From an uncultured Porphyromonadaceae bacterium (lineage in GTDB: Bacteria; Bacteroidota; Bacteroidia; Bacteroidales; Muribaculaceae), in assembly GCA_947567425.1 (NCBI GenBank), contig CANOLV010000024.1, positions 1 to 38,951 on the forward strand: a stretch of 38,951 nt of DNA, given 5' to 3'. The first letter of the stretch is position 1. Each line of letters begins with the position of its first letter. The notes under the pieces were generated by a model. That model was given only the letters and a program-made list of their open reading frames with translations. It was not told where the DNA came from and did not search any database. A program made the translations under genes and the position numbers. This document shows, piece after piece, positions 34,634 to 38,951 of the stretch.

Positions 34634-35581
34634 ATGTCTACAATTCATAAGAATCTGATAGAGCTTATCGGATGCACGCCGTTGGTGGAGCTGTCCAATG
34701 TAGAGAAGAGTCTGGAGCTAAGGGCGCGTGTTGTCGTAAAGCTCGAATCGTTTAATCCTGGCGGAAGTGTCAAGGACCGTGCCGCTTTGTCGATGATCAA
34801 AAAAGCTGAGGAGTCGGGGGCTATTGCGCCGGGAGCCACGCTGATCGAGCCTACGAGCGGCAACACGGGTATAGGGCTTGCCTGGGTGGCGGCGATCAAG
34901 GGGTATAAGTTGATTCTGACCATGCCGGAGACCATGAGCATGGAGCGCAGGCAACTTTTGGCTGCATACGGGGCAGAGATAGTCCTGACCCCCGGAGCTA
35001 AGGGTATGAAGGGTGCTATAGAGGAAGCGGAGCGTCTGAGGTCGGAGATTCCCGGCTCGATTATTCTAAGGCAGTTCGATAATCCGGCCAATCCGGAGGC
35101 GCACACGCTGACTACTGCGGAAGAGCTATGGCGCGATACTGACGGCGCTATCGACATATTTGTGGCCGGAGTGGGCACTGGAGGCACGGTAACCGGCGTA
35201 GCAAGAGGGCTTAAGGCCCATAATCCAGGCTTGTGCGTTGTAGCCGTAGAGCCGGCTGCGTCACCGGTGATGGGCGGAGGTGTCGCCGGTGCGCATAAGA
35301 TACAAGGTATTGGAGCCGGATTTGTACCTGGCAATTATGACGCTTCGCTGGTCGATGAAGTGATGGCAGTCAGCGACGACGATGCATTTCGCGGTGCGAG
35401 GCTGCTGGTAGATAAGGAAGGTATTCTTGCCGGCATATCTTCCGGTGCGGCTGTGTGGGCCGCGCTGGAGCTGGCTTCCCGACCGGAAAATGACGGCAAA
35501 CTGATTGTGGCGTTACTCCCGGATACGGGCGAGCGCTATTTGTCGACCCCGCTGTTTAAGCGCGATGAATTCCCTCTGTAA
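34634..35581 (+). CDS. cysK: Cysteine synthase A
   Basis: 315 residues from the ATG at 34634; a TTG nine bases earlier in frame is less likely. It makes cysteine from O-acetylserine and sulfide with pyridoxal phosphate. PLP Lys47 sits in [10 protein letters not shown], the substrate loop in [13 protein letters not shown], and the phosphate loop in GTGGTVTG. The C-terminus ([15 protein letters not shown]) is typical. It is divergent from perR, 178 bases away, and is followed by an A/T-rich hairpin. No cysE lies in the window. Confidence 0.95.
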   Translation: MSTIHKNLIELIGCTPLVELSNVEKSLELRARVVVKLESFNPGGSVKDRAALSMIKKAEESGAIAPGATLIEPTSGNTGIGLAWVAAIKGYKLILTMPETMSMERRQLLAAYGAEIVLTPGAKGMKGAIEEAERLRSEIPGSIILRQFDNPANPEAHTLTTAEELWRDTDGAIDIFVAGVGTGGTVTGVARGLKAHNPGLCVVAVEPAASPVMGGGVAGAHKIQGIGAGFVPGNYDASLVDEVMAVSDDDAFRGARLLVDKEGILAGISSGAAVWAALELASRPENDGKLIVALLPDTGERYLSTPLFKRDEFPL

Positions 35582-35625
35582 ATGATTAAATATTGAATAT
35601 ATACAAATAATTGCATATTTAAACT

Positions 35626-35654
35626 TAAAATAGTGTTAAAAAACACTCATTTTA
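35626..35654 (+). terminator. Hairpin after cysK
   Basis: TAAAAT-AGTGTT pairs with AACACT-(C)-ATTTTA around AAAA, 45 bases beyond the cysK stop. The 3' arm is T-rich, so it can act as a terminator. Confidence 0.55.
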
Positions 35655-35664
35655 TACCGTCCGA

Positions 35665-35696
35665 TTTGGATGTTAGGATTAAAGTCTATACCTTTG
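35665..35696 (+). promoter_or_regulatory. Consensus promoter of a short transcript before the U32 gene
   Basis: TTTG (35665-35668), exactly 20 bases, TACCTTTG (35689-35696). Confidence 0.75.
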
Positions 35697-35701
35697 CATC
35701 A

Positions 35702-35764
35702 GTTTTTCATGGTATTAGATTTAAGGTAAAAAGATTATTCGTCGTGATGACGAGTAATTTTTTT
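35702..35764 (+). ncRNA. Candidate small RNA or attenuated leader (about 63 nt)
   Basis: The start is estimated from the promoter at 35665-35696. The end is an intrinsic terminator, and a second promoter for the U32 gene follows. A six-codon frame (ATG at 35710, MVLDLR) lies inside, so a leader peptide with attenuation is an alternative. No family is recognised. Confidence 0.4.
35734..35764 (+). terminator. Intrinsic terminator before the U32 gene
   Basis: ATTATTCGTC (35734-35743) pairs with GACGAGTAAT (35749-35758, one G-T pair) around GTGAT, followed by seven T (35758-35764). Confidence 0.8.
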
Positions 35765-35781
35765 ATGCCTTAAATTTAACG

Positions 35782-35816
35782 TTTGCGCCTGATTGGAGAA
35801 AATAGTATTAACTTTG
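35782..35816 (+). promoter_or_regulatory. Promoter of the U32 gene
   Basis: TAACTTTG (35809-35816) with TTTG at 35782-35785 (23-base spacer, slightly long). The leader would be only about 15 bases. Confidence 0.6.
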
Positions 35817-35836
35817 TGCCAAAATGAGGAATAATC

Positions 35837-37681
35837 ATGGCTAAATCACCCCGTTTTATTGAATTGTTGGCTCCGGCCAAGGATGCGGAGATTGCCGTCG
35901 AAGCGGTCAAGCATGGCGCGGATGCCGTATATATGGGTGCCTCGGGGTTCGGGGCGCGTGCTTCTGCCTCCAATTCGGTCGGAGACGTTGCGAAGGTGGT
36001 GGATTTCGCCCACCGCTATCTTGCGAAAGTTTATGTCACTGTCAATACCATTATATATGATGAGGAGCTATTTCGGGTCGAAAAATTGATCCGGGAACTT
36101 TATCGTGTCGGGGTCGATGCCCTGATAGTTCAGGATATGGGTGTGTTGCGGCTCGACATCCCGCCGATCGCGCTGCATGCGAGTACGCAGTGTGACATCC
36201 GCACTCCTGAAAAGGCGCGTTTTTTACAAGATGTGGGCTTTTCTCAGCTTGTGTTGCCCCGGGAATTCACTCTTGACGAGATCCGGAGGGTGAGAGATGC
36301 GGTAGATGTCCCGTTGGAGTCGTTTGTCCACGGTGCGCTGTGCGTCAGCTATAGCGGCGACTGTCAGGCCAGTTTCGTGTCGTCGGGCAGGAGTGCCAAT
36401 AGGGGAGAGTGTGCCCAGATATGCCGTCAGTCTTTCGACCTTTTCGACGGCGACGGAGGATGTGTTGTCCGTGGCCGCCATTTGCTGTCGTTGCGTGACA
36501 TGAACAGATCGGGCAATATCCGTGAGATGCTTGATGCCGGAGTGTCGTCTTTTAAGATCGAGGGCCGTCTGAAAGGCGCGGCTTATGTGAAAAATGTGGT
36601 GGCATATTATAATAATGTGTTGAACCGTATTGTAGAGGAGTCCGGCGGACTCTATGCACGGTCGTCAGTGGGCCGGGCGGAGTCTCTGTTCGAGCCGTCG
36701 CTTGAGAAGAGTTTCAACCGCGGCTTTACTTCGTATTTTCTGAAATCGGCACGTCCTGCTGTCTCGATGGCGTCAATCTATACTCCGAAATCTCAGGGAG
36801 AGAGGGTAGGAGTGGTCAAGTCGGTAGGTCGCGGATGTATTCGGGCTTCTCTTGATTGCGGACTGACGAACGGCGACGGACTGGCGTTTTTTGACAAAAA
36901 CGGCGTTTTTACAGGATTCCGGCTAAATAGGGTGGATGGCGATGTGCTGTATCCGGCTTTGCCTGTGTCGCCCGAACCTGGAGCTGTGCTGTACCGCAAT
37001 AGCGACAAGGCGTTTGACGATGTTTTGTCGCGGGAATCTTCCGTGCGTCTGGTGGAGGTCGACATGACTCTGCGGCTTGTGGCCGACGGTGTGGCGCTTG
37101 ACGTGTCGGATGAGAGAGGATGTGGAGCTACGGCGGTCGTTCGAGGAGTTCCTGTTGAGAAGGCCCGTAGTTCGCAGGCCGATGCCAGAAGGTCGGCCTT
37201 GTCGAAGCTCGGTGCCACGGTCTATCGTGTCCGGACGGTAGACGACAGGTGCGGTTCGGTGTTCATTCCGGTCTCAGTGTTGACGGGGCTTCGGCGCAAG
37301 GCTGTCGAGATGCTCGATTCGGATAACGCCGCCAGATACCGGCGCGAATTGCGTCGTGATGAATTGATTGATGCCGTATGGCCAGGTTCGCCGGATCTTA
37401 CATATCATGATAATGTGGCCAACGCCCTTTCCCGCGAATTTTATCTCTCGCATGGTGTTGATAAGGCGGAGAGAGCGTTGGAGGTCGACGCGTCGTCGGG
37501 TCGAAGCCCGTTGGTGGTTATGACTACGCGCTATTGTCTGAGAAATGAACTTGGTGCCTGCCTAAAGGGCAAGAATGCCGGTAAACTGAAAGGCCCGCTG
37601 TCGATTAAGTCGGGGGCTTTGTCGTTCGGCCTGGAGTTTGACTGTAAGAAATGTGTAATGAAGGTGGTTCGGAAGCGATAG
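35837..37681 (+). CDS. Peptidase U32 family protein (RNA-modification type)
   Basis: 614 residues. The U32 domain fills the first 270 (LLAPAKDAEIAVEAVKHGAD, ESFVHGALCVSYSGDC), with four Cys at the site that holds an iron-sulfur cluster in TrhP and UbiU/V (LC, DC and GECAQIC). A DUF3656-like region follows, and the last 70 residues have a second Cys set (TTRYCLRNELGAC, then CKKC). Although named peptidases, E. coli homologues RlhA and TrhP hydroxylate 23S rRNA and tRNA; long forms with the extra domain resemble RlhA more. Which RNA is modified here cannot be told. No partner gene adjoins it. Confidence 0.85.
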   Translation: MAKSPRFIELLAPAKDAEIAVEAVKHGADAVYMGASGFGARASASNSVGDVAKVVDFAHRYLAKVYVTVNTIIYDEELFRVEKLIRELYRVGVDALIVQDMGVLRLDIPPIALHASTQCDIRTPEKARFLQDVGFSQLVLPREFTLDEIRRVRDAVDVPLESFVHGALCVSYSGDCQASFVSSGRSANRGECAQICRQSFDLFDGDGGCVVRGRHLLSLRDMNRSGNIREMLDAGVSSFKIEGRLKGAAYVKNVVAYYNNVLNRIVEESGGLYARSSVGRAESLFEPSLEKSFNRGFTSYFLKSARPAVSMASIYTPKSQGERVGVVKSVGRGCIRASLDCGLTNGDGLAFFDKNGVFTGFRLNRVDGDVLYPALPVSPEPGAVLYRNSDKAFDDVLSRESSVRLVEVDMTLRLVADGVALDVSDERGCGATAVVRGVPVEKARSSQADARRSALSKLGATVYRVRTVDDRCGSVFIPVSVLTGLRRKAVEMLDSDNAARYRRELRRDELIDAVWPGSPDLTYHDNVANALSREFYLSHGVDKAERALEVDASSGRSPLVVMTTRYCLRNELGACLKGKNAGKLKGPLSIKSGALSFGLEFDCKKCVMKVVRKR

Positions 37682-37718
37682 ATGTCAGGAATTATTCGTG
37701 CCGGATGTAAAAAATCTG

Positions 37719-37749
37719 TTGTGTGGGAAATATTTATTTCTTAATTTTG
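37719..37749 (+). promoter_or_regulatory. Promoter of galE
   Basis: TTGT (37719-37722), 19 bases, TAATTTTG (37742-37749); leader about 55 bases. Confidence 0.6.
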
Positions 37750-37811
37750 CGGATATCCAGATATTTCATGCGTAAACTTAACTTTTAAATCAATCATATC
37801 GTAACCAAATT

Positions 37812-38849
37812 ATGAAAAAAGAGATGATTCTGGTGACCGGCGGTACCGGTTACATTGGCTCGCATACGGTGGTGGAGCTTCAGAAAGCAGGCTATCCCGT
37901 TGTCATAATCGACAACTTGTCAAATTCCAATCGCGATGTGCTCGACGGCATCGAGCGTATAACCGGCATTCGTCCTGAGTTTGTCGAGGCCGACTGCACC
38001 GATATGGATGCCGTGTCCGGACTTTTCGACAAATATCCCGGAATTAAGGGAATTATCAATTTCGCCGCGAGCAAGGCCGTGGGCGAATCCATGCAGAAGC
38101 CCGTTCTCTATTATCGCAATAACTTGAATACATTGATGAATCTGCTCGACCAGATGGCCGTGCGCGGAGTCAAAGGTATTGTGTTCTCTTCGTCGTGCAC
38201 TGTATACGGTGAGCCTGACGTGAATCCCGTGACTGAGCAGTCGCCTATAAAGAAGGCCACTTCTCCTTATGGCAATACGAAGCAGATCTCGGAAGAGATT
38301 ATTACGGACGTGATCAATGCCGGCGCTCCGTTCAAGAGCGTCATTCTTCGCTACTTCAATCCGGTGGGAGCGCATCCGTCGGCTGAGATCGGTGAACTGC
38401 CCAACGGTGTTCCGCAGAATCTGATACCGTTCCTCACCCAGACCGCCATCGGTATACGTAAGGAACTTAGTGTGTTCGGCAACGACTATAATACCCGCGA
38501 CGGCTATTGCATCCGCGACTTTATCGATGTAGTCGACTTGGCTAAGGCACATGTCATCGCGGTGGAGCGCATGTTGACCGATAAATCTGAGGCGAAAATT
38601 GAGATTTTCAATCTTGGGACCGGCAATGGCCTTTCCGTAATGGAACTTATCAATGCGTTTGAGTCTGCTACCGGAGTGAAAGTGCCTTACAAGATCGCTG
38701 AACGCCGTGCCGGCGATATCGAGCAGGTGTGGGCTGATCCTACCTATGCCAATGAGGTGCTCGGATGGGTTGCTGATACTCCCATAGAGGACACTATGCG
38801 GTCGGCTTGGAAGTGGCAACAACGTCTGCGTGAGCGTGGTATAATGTAG
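37812..38849 (+). CDS. galE: UDP-glucose 4-epimerase
   Basis: 345 residues, normal length. An extended short-chain dehydrogenase with the NAD motif GGTGYIGSHTVVEL, catalytic Ser in SSSCTVYG and the Tyr-Lys pair in SPYGNTKQISEE. The C-terminal part shows YNTRDGYCIRDFIDVVDLAK and NLGTGNGLSVMELI. It interconverts UDP-glucose and UDP-galactose for galactose use and surface glycans. It has its own promoter and no operon partners in view. Confidence 0.95.
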   Translation: MKKEMILVTGGTGYIGSHTVVELQKAGYPVVIIDNLSNSNRDVLDGIERITGIRPEFVEADCTDMDAVSGLFDKYPGIKGIINFAASKAVGESMQKPVLYYRNNLNTLMNLLDQMAVRGVKGIVFSSSCTVYGEPDVNPVTEQSPIKKATSPYGNTKQISEEIITDVINAGAPFKSVILRYFNPVGAHPSAEIGELPNGVPQNLIPFLTQTAIGIRKELSVFGNDYNTRDGYCIRDFIDVVDLAKAHVIAVERMLTDKSEAKIEIFNLGTGNGLSVMELINAFESATGVKVPYKIAERRAGDIEQVWADPTYANEVLGWVADTPIEDTMRSAWKWQQRLRERGIM

Positions 38850-38907
38850 CAGATGGCATTCGCCGTGATTCGGTAACAAAATTTTATTAAAAAAAGTTGC
38901 TGAAAAA

Positions 38908-38939
38908 TTTGGTGGGTAATGGAAAAGTGCCTACCTTTG
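38908..38939 (+). promoter_or_regulatory. Strong stable-RNA-type promoter at window edge
   Basis: TTTG (38908-38911), 20 bases, TACCTTTG (38932-38939), preceded by an A/T-rich tract (38878-38896) like an UP element and followed by CACTCGCTTTCC. This layout is typical of rRNA, tRNA or ribosomal-protein genes in Bacteroidales; the gene itself lies beyond 38951. Confidence 0.75.
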
Positions 38940-38951
38940 CACTCGCTTTCC

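Noticed and set aside
37920-38879. A 319-codon frame antisense to galE
   Set aside because: Mirror frame of galE with no promoter or family resemblance.

Overview
The window looks like a chromosome segment from a gut Bacteroidales bacterium, most likely a Muribaculaceae (S24-7) member. The clues are Bacteroidetes-type promoters (TTTG, 19-21 bases, TAnnTTTG) before many genes, no clear Shine-Dalgarno sites, a TonB-dependent outer-membrane barrel, a T9SS-like C-terminal tail, a PCMD/calycin-type secreted protein, an EF-G2 paralogue and a two-subunit methylmalonyl-CoA mutase. The family assignment is inference; no marker gene here fixes it.

Layout. 1-101: 3' part of a tRNA-Lys(CUU) gene and its terminator. 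150-611: a 3'-truncated DUF1016/YhcG remnant. 635-4213: a TonB-linked outer-membrane barrel, then a translationally coupled pair (four-helix membrane protein plus lipobox/TM/HTH regulator). 4361-6604: a Pro-Gln repeat protein and a secreted BspA-repeat/transglutaminase-like protein. 6822-8978: EF-G2. 9123-10703: an ECF sigma operon (lipoprotein, sigma factor, small membrane protein). 10822-11721: an SPFH protein. 11891-19317: a complete urease operon ureA-B-C-E-F-G-D, then a urea transporter and gpmA. 19550-20272: an NlpC/P60 lipoprotein. 20284-24423: an operon of a second NlpC/P60 hydrolase with proC, proB and proA. 24762-26366: PEP carboxykinase. 26496-28983: trmD and a secreted PCMD/calycin-like protein. 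29198-33198: methylmalonyl-CoA mutase. 33434-34455: perR and a reverse rubrerythrin. 34634-38849: cysK, a U32 protein and galE. The last 45 bases hold a strong stable-RNA-type promoter firing out of the window.

How the genes work together. Urease, its Ni-insertion proteins and the urea transporter form a self-contained urea-to-ammonia module; no nickel uptake gene is present. PEP carboxykinase and methylmalonyl-CoA mutase belong to the succinate/propionate fermentation of gut Bacteroidetes. PerR and rubrerythrin form a peroxide-response unit with a visible operator over the perR promoter. EF-G2 fits starvation survival.

The most interesting leads are: the UreB subunit, about twice normal length; a hairpin splitting urease structural from accessory genes; a consensus promoter and terminator bracketing about 63 bases between cysK and the U32 gene (candidate small RNA); the PerR operator; a perfect palindrome inside the promoter of the membrane regulator pair; and a near-repeat of the tRNA 3' end beside the DUF1016 remnant. 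I found no convincing wholly new system, no CRISPR array and no intact mobile element.
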